Assembly (NCBI RefSeq): GCF_030159955.1
Contig: NZ_BSNK01000002.1
Location: forward strand, 1,178,001 to 1,242,000
Direction of reading: 5' to 3'
DNA: 64,000 bases
From: Algimonas ampicilliniresistens
Lineage (GTDB): Bacteria; Pseudomonadota; Alphaproteobacteria; Caulobacterales; Maricaulaceae
This document shows, in pieces, positions 47,411 to 54,917 of this stretch. The notes below the pieces were generated by a model. That model did not search any database, was not told the DNA's origin, and saw only the letters and a list, made by a program, of their open reading frames with translations. Made by a program: the position numbers and the translations under genes. The first letter of the stretch is position 1; each line of letters opens with the position of its first letter.

Positions 47411-47772
47411 TCCTCGCCGCGGCTTTTCACGAGGATATCCCGCTTTATGCGGGCCAAGGTGAAGCCGAGGTTGGCGCGCCGCAGCTCGCCTTGCGATAAC
47501 TGGGCGAGCGCCTCTCGATAGGCTTCCTCATGGTGGCGCATCATGTCACGGTGCAAGCTTCGAATCATCAGCATGTGACCGCCGCGAAATATGGTAAAAT
47601 AGAGCGCCGCAAAACCGACCATGACCGCCGTGTGATCTAAGGTTCTCTCATCGGGGCCGATGAGTTTGAGCAGCGCCAAGACAGCTAATAGGGTGAGGGC
47701 CGCAGGCAAGACCGTGAGGACGAGCCAGCACCGCAGACTCAACCAGCGTTGGGATAGGCGTTCCGGGCTCAT
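47407..47772 (-). CDS. Small membrane protein of unknown function
   Basis: 121 aa with two predicted helices near the N-terminus (WLVLTVLPAALTLLAVLALL and TAVMVGFAALYFTIFRGGHM), then a basic, helical cytoplasmic tail (RDMMRHHEEAYREALAQLSQ) that could form a coiled coil. It has no family I recognise. It ends inside the stop codon of the VOC lipoprotein gene and is divergent from the dihydroorotase gene 69 bp away. Confidence 0.55.
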   Translation of the reverse strand: MSPERLSQRWLSLRCWLVLTVLPAALTLLAVLALLKLIGPDERTLDHTAVMVGFAALYFTIFRGGHMLMIRSLHRDMMRHHEEAYREALAQLSQGELRRANLGFTLARIKRDILVKSRGED

Positions 47773-47841
47773 ACAGCTTTATACGGAATTCTGTGACGAA
47801 CGGGAGTCGCGAGCCCGCCCAGACTTGGCTAAGGTGACATT

Positions 47842-49197
47842 ATGACCCAGACCCCAGCTATGACTTTTGATCTTCTTATTCGCGGCGGCACCATCGTCAA
47901 TCATTCCGGGCGCAGCGTCACCGATGTCGGCGTGAGGGACGGAAAGATCGTCGCCATCGGATCGCTCGGCCAAGCCAGCGCGGGCGAGGTGATCGATGCT
48001 ACTGGCTTGCACGTGCTGCCCGGCGTGATCGATAGCCAAGTTCATTTCCGGGAGCCTGGACCCACGCATAAGGAAGATTTGCGCGCGGGATCGATGGGCG
48101 CGGTGCTCGGCGGCGTGACGGGCGTGTTCGAAATGCCCAATACCAATCCGACAACCTCGACGGCGGCGATGTTACAGGACAAGCTCGACCGCGCGGCGGG
48201 CAAGGTCGATCATGGCGGCATGTTTTGCAATCATGCCTTCTATGTCGGGGGCACTCACGCCAATGCCGATCATTTGAATGAGCTAGAGCGTTTGCCCGGC
48301 TGTTGCGGGGTGAAAGTGTTTATGGGAGCGTCGACGGGTGACTTGCTGATCGCCGATGATGAGGGGCTTCGGCGCGTGCTGAAATCCATCAATCGCCGCG
48401 CCAGTTTCCATAGCGAGGACGAGGCCCGCATGGCGGAGCGGCGTCATTTGGCCCGCGAAGGCGACTGGACCTCACATACGGATGTGCGCGACAAACAATC
48501 GGCTATCATCTCGACCGAACGCCTGATCCGCATGGCGCGCGAAGCCAATAAGCGCATTCATGTGCTACACATTTCGACGGCCGAGGAAGTGCCGATACTG
48601 GCCGCGAACAAGGATCTCGTGACCTGCGAAATCCTGCCGAACCATCTCTCGATCTACGGGCCAGAGGCTTATGAGCAGCTTGAAGGTCGGGTGCAGCAAA
48701 ACCCACCAATCCGCGATTATGAAAACGCTCAGGGGCTTTGGGAAGGCGTGCGTAATGGCACATTCGATGTGATGGGGACCGACCATGCGCCGCATACGCT
48801 GGAAGAAAAATCCATGCCCTATCCCGCCAGCCCGTCCGGCATGCCGGGCGTTCAGACCTTCGTTCCGCTGATGCTAGACTGGGTCAATAAAGGCGCGCTG
48901 AGCTTGGAACGCTTTGTCGATTTGACCAGCCACGGCGTGAACAGAGTTTGGGGTGTTGTCGGCAAAGGCCGACTGGCCGCAGGCTATGATGCTGACATCA
49001 CAATTGTTGATATGAAAGCAACCCGAACCTTGCGCGATGAAGATCAAGCGAACCGATCCGGTTGGACGCCTTATCATGGCCGAGAGGTTCAGGGCTGGCC
49101 GACTCATACGATCATTGATGGTCGGATCGTGATGCAAGAGGACGAGATTATAGGCGAGGCACAGGGCAAACCATACCGCTTCGCGGAATGCCTCTGA
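47842..49197 (+). CDS. pyrC: Dihydroorotase, class I type
   Basis: 451 aa. Amidohydrolase fold: DLLIRGGTIVNHSGRSVTDV start, VIDSQVHFREPGPTHKEDLR, EMPNTNPTTS, GVKVFMGASTGDLLI with the carboxylated Lys, FHSEDEARM, IHVLHISTAEEVP and GTDHAPHTLEEK. The HxH metal site reads QVH (Q66), not HVH; other ligands are kept. Dihydroorotase closes carbamoyl-aspartate to dihydroorotate in pyrimidine synthesis. The variant might be a normal state in this lineage or reflect another amidohydrolase activity. No other pyrimidine gene is nearby. Confidence 0.85.
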   Translation: MTQTPAMTFDLLIRGGTIVNHSGRSVTDVGVRDGKIVAIGSLGQASAGEVIDATGLHVLPGVIDSQVHFREPGPTHKEDLRAGSMGAVLGGVTGVFEMPNTNPTTSTAAMLQDKLDRAAGKVDHGGMFCNHAFYVGGTHANADHLNELERLPGCCGVKVFMGASTGDLLIADDEGLRRVLKSINRRASFHSEDEARMAERRHLAREGDWTSHTDVRDKQSAIISTERLIRMAREANKRIHVLHISTAEEVPILAANKDLVTCEILPNHLSIYGPEAYEQLEGRVQQNPPIRDYENAQGLWEGVRNGTFDVMGTDHAPHTLEEKSMPYPASPSGMPGVQTFVPLMLDWVNKGALSLERFVDLTSHGVNRVWGVVGKGRLAAGYDADITIVDMKATRTLRDEDQANRSGWTPYHGREVQGWPTHTIIDGRIVMQEDEIIGEAQGKPYRFAECL

Positions 49198-49242
49198 GAT
49201 ATCTATGAGTCACTATCGACGAGTCAGAGATGAATATCTAGG

Positions 49243-49271
49243 TTGACACGACACTTGTCGTTTATTATCGT
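49243..49271 (+). promoter_or_regulatory. Sigma70-like promoter with palindrome in the spacer, upstream of GIN protein 1
   Basis: TTGACA (49243-49248), 17 bases, TATCGT (49266-49271). The spacer contains ACGACA-CT-TGTCGT (49248-49261), a perfect inverted repeat that would sit between the -35 and -10 boxes and could serve as an operator. GGAGA precedes the ATG at 49301. Confidence 0.5.
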
Positions 49272-49300
49272 TTTTCAATAAGGATCGAGAGGAGACCCTG

Positions 49301-49966
49301 ATGAAAACTTTATTGAGCGGCGTGATAGCCGCGGCCCTGTTGGCCAGTCCGGTTATGGCTCATGGCGACGATGATGATGTAAAGCGCGACGTCAAACAGA
49401 CTCACGACCTCAAGGATTTCGACAAGATCGAAGTCGTTGGTGTCTATAAGCTCGACATCCGTTCCGGCGACAAATTTTCAGTCCGCACAGAGGCGCGCAA
49501 AAAAGACGCGAAATGGATGAAGGTTCGCCAAGAGGGCGATACGCTCGTTCTGGGCGCAGAAGATGATGAAGGTCACAAGACCAGAGGTCGCCATAATAAA
49601 GGCATATTGGCCATCGTCACGATGCCTAGATTATCGAGCCTAGAGGTTGCCGGCATTGCGACAGGCGAAGTGAGCGCGTTTACGGGCGGCGATGTCGATG
49701 TCGATATCGCCGGGATTAGCGATCTGGCTTTAAGCGGAACATGCGATCGGCTCGATATTCAGCTCGCGGGTATGGGTGACCTCGACGCACACGATCTGAA
49801 ATGTGCCGATGTAAATGCTGAACTCGGCGGCATGGGGTCGATGGATGTCTATGCCTCAGAGCGTATCGACGCGACCGTCGGCGGTATGGGCAGTATCGAC
49901 GTTCATGGCGGTCCGACAGATGTTTCGACGGATAAGTCGATGTTCTCGTCGATCAAAATTCGCTGA
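49301..49966 (+). CDS. GIN-domain (DUF2807) secreted protein 1
   Basis: 221 aa. MKTLLSGVIAAALLASPVMA is a Sec signal peptide, followed by an acidic start (HGDDDDVKRD) and a GIN domain: DFDKIEVVGVYKLDIRSGDK, TMPRLSSLEVAGIATGEVSA and repeating right-handed strands such as DVDIAGISDLALSG and VGGMGSIDVHGG. The domain is a DUF2807 beta-solenoid found in envelope proteins; ligands are unknown. The tandem copy at 50043 is related in nearly every block, so the pair arose by duplication. Promoter features lie at 49243. Confidence 0.85.
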   Translation: MKTLLSGVIAAALLASPVMAHGDDDDVKRDVKQTHDLKDFDKIEVVGVYKLDIRSGDKFSVRTEARKKDAKWMKVRQEGDTLVLGAEDDEGHKTRGRHNKGILAIVTMPRLSSLEVAGIATGEVSAFTGGDVDVDIAGISDLALSGTCDRLDIQLAGMGDLDAHDLKCADVNAELGGMGSMDVYASERIDATVGGMGSIDVHGGPTDVSTDKSMFSSIKIR

Positions 49967-50042
49967 TCCACTTAACGGGGGTGCGACGTTCCACGTCGCG
50001 TCTCATAGTTCTCATCAGTTATAGTCCCCTAAGGAGGACAGT

Positions 50043-50711
50043 ATGAAATATCTTCTGGCTGCGGCCGCAACGACACTTTTGATTGCTGGAACAGCGGTCG
50101 CGCATGATGGCGATAATATTGAACGCGACGTCATCGCCGATTACGATTTTCGCGGGTTTGACAGCATCGATGTAAGTGGCGTTTACGAACTGGATGTCCG
50201 GTCCGGAAAACGTTTCTCAGTCAGGACTGAGGCGACAGAGGACAGTGCAGAATGGCTTGAAGTGAAGCTGAAGGGCGACACGCTTTATCTGAGTAAGAAA
50301 AACAACCATAAATTCTTTGATCGGGACGATGATCGTCACGATCACGCGGTTCGAGTCATTGTAACGATGCCTAAGTTGACGGATTTAGATGTTTCCGGTG
50401 TCGCGTCGGGAGAGATTTCAGCCTTTACTGGCGGTCGTATCAGTATCGATGTGGGCGGCGTGAGTGATCTGACGTTATCGGGTGCCTGTTCACGGTTGAA
50501 TATTGATATGGGCGGTGTTGGCAAAGTCGATGCCGAGGCGCTGAAATGTGATCATGTCTATGCCGATATGGGCGGGGTCGGAAAAATGTCCGTTTATGCA
50601 GCAAAAAGTATCAAAGCTGACTCGGGCGGTATGAGTAAGATCGATGTTTATGGCAATCCATCAGACAGGGATGTTGAGAGCAGTCGAATGGCCAAAGTGA
50701 ACATACGCTAG
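50043..50711 (+). CDS. GIN-domain (DUF2807) secreted protein 2
   Basis: 222 aa, paralogue of the upstream gene. MKYLLAAAATTLLIAGTAVA is the signal peptide, then FDSIDVSGVYELDVRSGKRF, FSVRTEATED, TMPKLTDLDVSGVASGEISA and DVGGVSDLTLSGACSRLNI, each matching paralogue 1 with changes. AAGGAGG is placed just ahead of the ATG, a strong ribosome site, and the 76-bp gap has no terminator, so both are probably in one transcript. It may be targeted to the outer surface. The terminator at 50735 ends the unit. Confidence 0.85.
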   Translation: MKYLLAAAATTLLIAGTAVAHDGDNIERDVIADYDFRGFDSIDVSGVYELDVRSGKRFSVRTEATEDSAEWLEVKLKGDTLYLSKKNNHKFFDRDDDRHDHAVRVIVTMPKLTDLDVSGVASGEISAFTGGRISIDVGGVSDLTLSGACSRLNIDMGGVGKVDAEALKCDHVYADMGGVGKMSVYAAKSIKADSGGMSKIDVYGNPSDRDVESSRMAKVNIR

Positions 50712-50734
50712 GTCGGCGAGAGACCTCGAATGAA

Positions 50735-50772
50735 ATAAAAAAGGCCCGGCAATCGCCGGGCCTTTTGATTTT
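50735..50772. terminator. Bidirectional intrinsic terminator
   Basis: Stem GGCCCGGC / GCCGGGCC with AATC loop, flanked by a run of A on the left and TTTT on the right, between the convergent GIN and glycine-zipper genes. Confidence 0.9.
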
Positions 50773-50805
50773 GGGGTGTGATCATTTTTCACAAGCGCGT
50801 CTTCG

Positions 50806-51414
50806 CTAGTGCGTGGAATAGCAGATCGTCCGACCATGATAGTGGCCGCGACGTGCGGGCCGCGGACGATAATGTGTGCGGGGCTGCTGATAGATCACGC
50901 GCGGCTGATGGTAAGTCCGCGGCTGCTGATAATAGGTCCGAGGTTGCTGATAGTAAGTGCGCGTTTGGTAATGCGTCCGCGGTTGATGATAAGTACGCGG
51001 TTGTTGGTAATGCGTCCGCGGCTGCTGATAATAGGTCCGCGGTTGTTGATAATGCGTGCGCGGCTGTTGGTAATATGTTCGCGGCTGGTGGTAATAAGTT
51101 GACCGAGGCTGCTGATAATAGTGGCCACCGGAGTAACTATGGTTCCGATTACCGCTTCCAGCAATCGTTGCTCCGGCTAGACCGCCCACGACAGCGCCGA
51201 TCACGGATCCTTCAGTGCGCGCACCGCTGCCGGCGATTTGGCTGCCAAGTACGGCGCCGACGCCAGCGCCAACGAGCCCCCCGACGACTTGATTATTGTT
51301 AGAGCTAGAACCCTGATGGTAGTGCTGATAGCTCGTATTATGAGCCTGAGCGCTCAACGGTGAAAGGGCCAATGCGCCCACGGCCGCCAAGGCCGTTGCA
51401 AGTCTCTTCATCAT
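50806..51414 (-). CDS. Glycine-zipper envelope protein with Tyr-Gln-Pro-Arg tandem repeats, paralogue 1
   Basis: 202 aa from ATG 51414 with AAAGGA eight bases upstream. Signal peptide MMKRLATALAAVGALALSPL, then a glycine-zipper 2TM domain (VVGGLVGAGVGAVLGSQIAG, SVIGAVVGGLAGATIAG), a low-complexity region of repeats of the form YYQQPRT/HYQQPRT, and a short tail GHYHGRTICYSTH. Glycine-zipper domains insert in membranes; related proteins are small outer-membrane factors. The repeats are coding and follow a 21- or 24-base pattern. A palindrome fitting CtrA (51473-51487) lies upstream. It belongs to a trio with the genes at 51555 and 52466. Confidence 0.75.
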   Translation of the reverse strand: MMKRLATALAAVGALALSPLSAQAHNTSYQHYHQGSSSNNNQVVGGLVGAGVGAVLGSQIAGSGARTEGSVIGAVVGGLAGATIAGSGNRNHSYSGGHYYQQPRSTYYHQPRTYYQQPRTHYQQPRTYYQQPRTHYQQPRTYHQPRTHYQTRTYYQQPRTYYQQPRTYHQPRVIYQQPRTHYRPRPARRGHYHGRTICYSTH

Positions 51415-51472
51415 GGGTCGTGTCCTTTTGCATGGCAAAGCGCCCGTCCCGGCACCTCGGTGGATTCGAGTC

Positions 51473-51487
51473 TTAACAAAGAGTTAA
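51473..51487. promoter_or_regulatory. CtrA full-site candidate, TTAA-N7-TTAA
   Basis: TTAA at 51473-51476 and at 51484-51487 are seven bases apart, matching the CtrA consensus. The site lies inside a perfect inverted repeat GTCTTAAC-AAAGA-GTTAAGAC (51470-51490), 59-73 bp upstream of the glycine-zipper start. Binding is inferred from motif only. Confidence 0.5.
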
Positions 51488-51554
51488 GACCGTGCAGCGT
51501 TCCATAAACCTACCGAAGCTGAATGAAGGCTGAACCCAATATTAAGGGTCGCCA

Positions 51555-52271
51555 CTACCAAACACGGCGTCGGCAAACTCCGTCTGAACAACCAGATGTC
51601 GTAGGCTGGCTGTAATAGGTCGGCGTTGATGGCCATGCTGGCGCGGGGGCGATTTGGCCATGATAGACCGACGGGTAATAGGCCTGGGTTGTATAATGGC
51701 TTTGATAGTAGGGCTGATAATGCGGTTGCGCGCGAGCGTATGTCACGCGCGGCTGATGTGGGTGGCCATAGGATGGCCCATAACTAGGTCCATAAGACGA
51801 ATATTGTGGCATGCTACCGTATCGCATTGGTCGCTGAGCTGTCCGGTTAGCGATCGTGTAACCTGCGAGACCGCCGAGCGCAGCCCCGATGGCCGTGCCT
51901 TCTTGCCGCTGTCCGGAGCCGGCAATGTTTGAACCGATGACACCGCCCAGGCCGGCACCGATCCCAGTGCCGATCAGGTTGCGCTGATTAAAACCGGGAT
52001 TGAACTGTCCAGCATAAGGGTTTCCGTAATAGGTCGATTGAGAGTTACCATAGGCTGCGCCCAAAAGCCCGCCTGTGACCGCACCGATCGCAGCGCCTTC
52101 TGTTCGATTGCCGGACGGGGCGATCTGTGAGCCCGCAAAGGCCCCGAGCCCAGCCCCGGCACCGCCATAAAGTAGCGTGTTATTATCCACGCTGCCAAAA
52201 AGCTGCGCATTCGCGGCCATCGGTGCGCCGAACCCCGCCAGCGTTACAGCGCCTAATAGAAATAGTTTCAT
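51555..52271 (-). CDS. Glycine-zipper envelope protein, paralogue 2
   Basis: 238 aa. MKLFLLGAVTLAGFGAPMAA is a signal peptide. Two pairs of glycine-zipper segments follow: LYGGAGAGLGAFAGSQIAPS and AAIGAVTGGLLGAAYG, then LIGTGIGAGLGGVIGSNIAG and TAIGAALGGLAGYTIA. The C-terminal third is rich in Tyr, Pro, Gln and His and ends SGCSDGVCRRRVW. The doubled glycine zipper suggests an internal duplication. Related to both flanking proteins. Predicted envelope location; role unknown. AGGAGT precedes the ATG. Confidence 0.75.
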   Translation of the reverse strand: MKLFLLGAVTLAGFGAPMAANAQLFGSVDNNTLLYGGAGAGLGAFAGSQIAPSGNRTEGAAIGAVTGGLLGAAYGNSQSTYYGNPYAGQFNPGFNQRNLIGTGIGAGLGGVIGSNIAGSGQRQEGTAIGAALGGLAGYTIANRTAQRPMRYGSMPQYSSYGPSYGPSYGHPHQPRVTYARAQPHYQPYYQSHYTTQAYYPSVYHGQIAPAPAWPSTPTYYSQPTTSGCSDGVCRRRVW

Positions 52272-52370
52272 GTCGAACTCCTGCTATCTATTTTGTCCGT
52301 CGCTTTGTCGAAGTGAAGCGCCGGGTTCCCCTGAGGAGATGCAAGCGTCGGGCCATTTCTCTTTTTAGAC

Positions 52371-52406
52371 GAAAAAAGCCCCGATCCTTTCGGACCGGGG
52401 TTCCTT
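52371..52406 (-). terminator. Intrinsic terminator of the third glycine-zipper gene
   Basis: Stem CCCCGATCC / GGACCGGGG (one bulge) with A-run on its left, which is a T-run when read on the minus strand. It lies 60-95 bp downstream of the gene ending at 52466 and upstream of the paralogue at 51555. Confidence 0.75.
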
Positions 52407-52465
52407 CAGCTCTTCAGTAGGTCGGCTAGATGGGACGGACCGTCCACCGATGAGACCGAATAGGG

Positions 52466-53185
52466 CTAGTGATCTGAGTAACAGACCGTCTGACCGTGAT
52501 AGTGGCCGCGGCGGTTGCGGGGGCGATAATCCCGACGGTCGCGACGATTATCATAGGCGCGCTTCACCCGGCGACGCTCATCCTTCAGATGATCCAGCTC
52601 ATAGCTGATCTCGTTCAGACGCCGCTGGATCCAGCGGCCGCGACGCTCATAGCGTTGACGCTGCTTCAGATCGCGGCGTTCATCGCGTAACCGGTCAATG
52701 CGGCGGTCGATGCGGCGCAAGTCGCGATCGTGCTGACGGGACGAATAGCCGTAGCTGGATTGACGCTGGCGGTCATCATAGCCGCGATGGTGCGGACGAT
52801 GACCGCGAGACCGTGTTTGATGTCCATTATGGCCGACTGTCTGATAGGCAGGCTGACGATAATTGGCATTCTGATAGGTGCTGATGACCCGGCCATTGCG
52901 GTAGATGCGGCCATCTTTCTCGCAATCACTCGCGCCGTCACCAATAGCCGCGCCGATGATGCCGCCGATGACGGCTCCGGCGATTGCGCCTTCGGTCTTG
53001 TCACCGTGACCTGCGATTTCTTCGCCAAGGACGGTGCCGAGCGAACCACCGATTAGGCCGCCGGCAATTGTAGCTTCAGTGTCTTTGCATTTGCGGTAAT
53101 CGCCAGCCGACGCAACTGTCGGAAGGGCGAGGGCAGCTGCGGCCAGGGAGACGGCAGCCAGGGATTTTGTAAAAGTATTTCGCAT
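52466..53185 (-). CDS. Glycine-zipper envelope protein with basic coiled-coil tail, paralogue 3
   Basis: 239 aa. Signal peptide (SLAAVSLAAAALALPTVASA), then the glycine-zipper domain (GGLIGGSLGTVLGEEIAGHG, AIAGAVIGGIIGAAIGDGAS), a Cys-containing DCEKDGRIYRNGRVIST, a His/Gln/Arg/Tyr-rich linker and a strongly charged helix (IDRRIDRLRDERRDLKQRQR) resembling a coiled coil. It ends RGHYHGQTVCYSDH, nearly the same as paralogue 1. The tail appears to be a conserved anchor. A TTAA-N6-TTAA site (53289-53302) lies in the upstream gap. Confidence 0.75.
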   Translation of the reverse strand: MRNTFTKSLAAVSLAAAALALPTVASAGDYRKCKDTEATIAGGLIGGSLGTVLGEEIAGHGDKTEGAIAGAVIGGIIGAAIGDGASDCEKDGRIYRNGRVISTYQNANYRQPAYQTVGHNGHQTRSRGHRPHHRGYDDRQRQSSYGYSSRQHDRDLRRIDRRIDRLRDERRDLKQRQRYERRGRWIQRRLNEISYELDHLKDERRRVKRAYDNRRDRRDYRPRNRRGHYHGQTVCYSDH

Positions 53186-53288
53186 GGAAACATCTCCTGG
53201 TTGGCTCGGGCTGGGGGAAGTCCCGCCGATGAGATGTAACTAGGGGATGCTCTTTGAAGCCACTCTGAGCCGTGCGTTCATGCGCGGT

Positions 53289-53302
53289 TTAAGAATGGTT
53301 AA
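53289..53302. promoter_or_regulatory. CtrA-like half-sites upstream of glycine-zipper paralogue 3
   Basis: On the minus strand the sequence is TTAACCAT followed by TCTTAA, giving the octamer TTAACCAT plus a second TTAA six bases away instead of the usual seven. It lies about 104-117 bp upstream of the ATG at 53185. Weak evidence. Confidence 0.3.
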
Positions 53303-53311
53303 TGGTCGCCG

Positions 53312-53815
53312 TCAGCTCAGACGGGTGACCCGTGTGCCCGCCAATCTGTCATAGGGCGGGCGTCCATCGCCAATGAAAAGCGAGATCAGATAGAGACCCG
53401 AAAGACCCATAGAGACCGCAAAGAGGGACCAGCCCAAAGCGGTCGGGGCGCTACCGAACGGCACATCCATGCCGTGCCAGATGCCGGTGTGCGCCATTTC
53501 CCATGGCGCAAATTTCAAAATGTTGCGCAGGATGACCTTCGCCGGACGCCCATCAACGGTCAGCTTCATCACCCGTTTGCCTAACGTCGCTTTCCGCCCC
53601 GCCATCTCGCAGAGGATGAAATATAGGCAGACAGGCAGTGTCACCATCAGAAAGGCTTGCCCTTGGGCGATCCACCGGGCTTTCGTCGAAAAGACCTCTG
53701 GTATGCTGATTGTTAGCCAGCCTAGGCTGGCCATTGCAAACAGCGCGGCTAACCAGACAAGGATCACGCCATAGTCGACCAGATAGGCCCCGATACGTCG
53801 AAACGGATGCTTCAT
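53312..53815 (-). CDS. RDD family membrane protein
   Basis: 167 aa. The N-terminal FRRIGAYLVDYGVILVWLAA is the RDD motif (Arg, Asp and Asp in the first helix), followed by two further helices and GRKATLGKRVMKLTVDGRPA, the conserved loop. RDD proteins are membrane proteins of mostly unknown role, some linked to Na+/H+ exchange or lipid-modification genes. It overlaps the esterase gene by four bases and is the last gene of the unit aroC-esterase-RDD. Confidence 0.85.
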   Translation of the reverse strand: MKHPFRRIGAYLVDYGVILVWLAALFAMASLGWLTISIPEVFSTKARWIAQGQAFLMVTLPVCLYFILCEMAGRKATLGKRVMKLTVDGRPAKVILRNILKFAPWEMAHTGIWHGMDVPFGSAPTALGWSLFAVSMGLSGLYLISLFIGDGRPPYDRLAGTRVTRLS

Positions 53816-54912
53816 GGTTTGGCGACTCCGTGTTTGCGGAAGAACGTCCCAGCTTCATCGAGTGCGTCGCGAGCTTCGGGCAGCACATCGTCAAAGATTT
53901 GGAACACATGCGGCATATGCGACCAAGCCTGTAGCTCGATGGGCGATCCGGCGGCCTTGGCTTTATTCACATAACGCACGGCGTCGCCATACAGCATCTC
54001 TTCTTGGCTGGCTTGCACAAGGGTGGGTGGCAGGTCGCTAAGGTCATTGAAGATTGGGCTGACGTCCGGGTCTGACGGGTTGATTTTGGCCGTGTAACGC
54101 ATCCCCGCAAGTAGAAGCGGACGCGGCAGTTTAAGCAATGGGCGTAACAAGGGCTGCAGCATCAGATCGGTTTCGATGTTCTCTTTGAACGTTGGTGATG
54201 CGGCGGTGGCGTCTGACGACGGGGACAGCGCGTAGGCCGCATCAGGCTGGCGCAATCCATGATCACGCGCATAATTGATCATCATTAGGGTCAGGTTGCC
54301 ACCAGCGCTGTCGCCCGCCACGCCGAGCGCTTCGACGGGCGCTGGACCATCCGGCCCATTGTCCAAAATCCAATGATAGGCTGCGCGGCTATCCTCAATC
54401 GTATTACGGCGCGAGTTTTCTGGCATCAGCCGATAATTCGGCGTGAATACAGCGCATCCCGTTCGCTTGGCGAGGTTCCATGTGATCGGACGGTGCGAGA
54501 TGTCAGACCCGACAGTGAACGCTCCGCCGTGTAGATAGAGAATGCGTCGGTCCGGGTCGTAACCCGGCAACAAGGTCCAACGACCATGCACGGTCTGGCC
54601 GTTCATTTCGACAGTGGCGTCACGATATTCAGCCACCAGATCGGTCCGTGCTAGGCCCGCTTGCTCAAAACGTTCACGCTTATTCTCCCAGCCGGTTTTG
54701 GCATTGGCAGCTTGGGCCGGTTTGATGAAGTTCTCGACCAGATAGTCGTTCACGACTTTGAGCCCGTCACTATTCGGGTCCGTGTCGCGGTGGAGTGGCG
54801 GCGCTTGATCAAAGGCCTTGAGGTCTTTCCCAGACAGACGTTTGGTTACACCCCAAGCGACAAGACCGACAAGACCCGCAAAAGCCGGGGGGATAAGGAG
54901 AAGGTGGAGCAT
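53812..54912 (-). CDS. Alpha/beta-hydrolase esterase, HSL (family IV) type
   Basis: 366 aa. The oxyanion-hole motif LYLHGGAFTVG and nucleophile elbow GVAGDSAGGN with catalytic Ser are typical of the hormone-sensitive-lipase group. An Asp near DLPPTLVQASQEEMLYGDAV and His in SHMPHVFQ complete the triad. An N-terminal hydrophobic helix (LLLIPPAFAGLVGLVAWGV) may anchor or export it. It hydrolyses carboxyl esters; the substrate is unknown. It follows aroC after five bases and precedes the RDD gene with a four-base overlap. Confidence 0.88.
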   Translation of the reverse strand: MLHLLLIPPAFAGLVGLVAWGVTKRLSGKDLKAFDQAPPLHRDTDPNSDGLKVVNDYLVENFIKPAQAANAKTGWENKRERFEQAGLARTDLVAEYRDATVEMNGQTVHGRWTLLPGYDPDRRILYLHGGAFTVGSDISHRPITWNLAKRTGCAVFTPNYRLMPENSRRNTIEDSRAAYHWILDNGPDGPAPVEALGVAGDSAGGNLTLMMINYARDHGLRQPDAAYALSPSSDATAASPTFKENIETDLMLQPLLRPLLKLPRPLLLAGMRYTAKINPSDPDVSPIFNDLSDLPPTLVQASQEEMLYGDAVRYVNKAKAAGSPIELQAWSHMPHVFQIFDDVLPEARDALDEAGTFFRKHGVAKP

Positions 54913-54917
54913 AGAGA

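Noticed and set aside
50778-51302. Possible CRISPR-like tandem array or plus-strand repetitive protein
   Set aside because: The repeats are short, uneven and lie within a minus-strand gene with signal peptide and glycine zipper, so they code for QQPRT repeats; there are no spacers.
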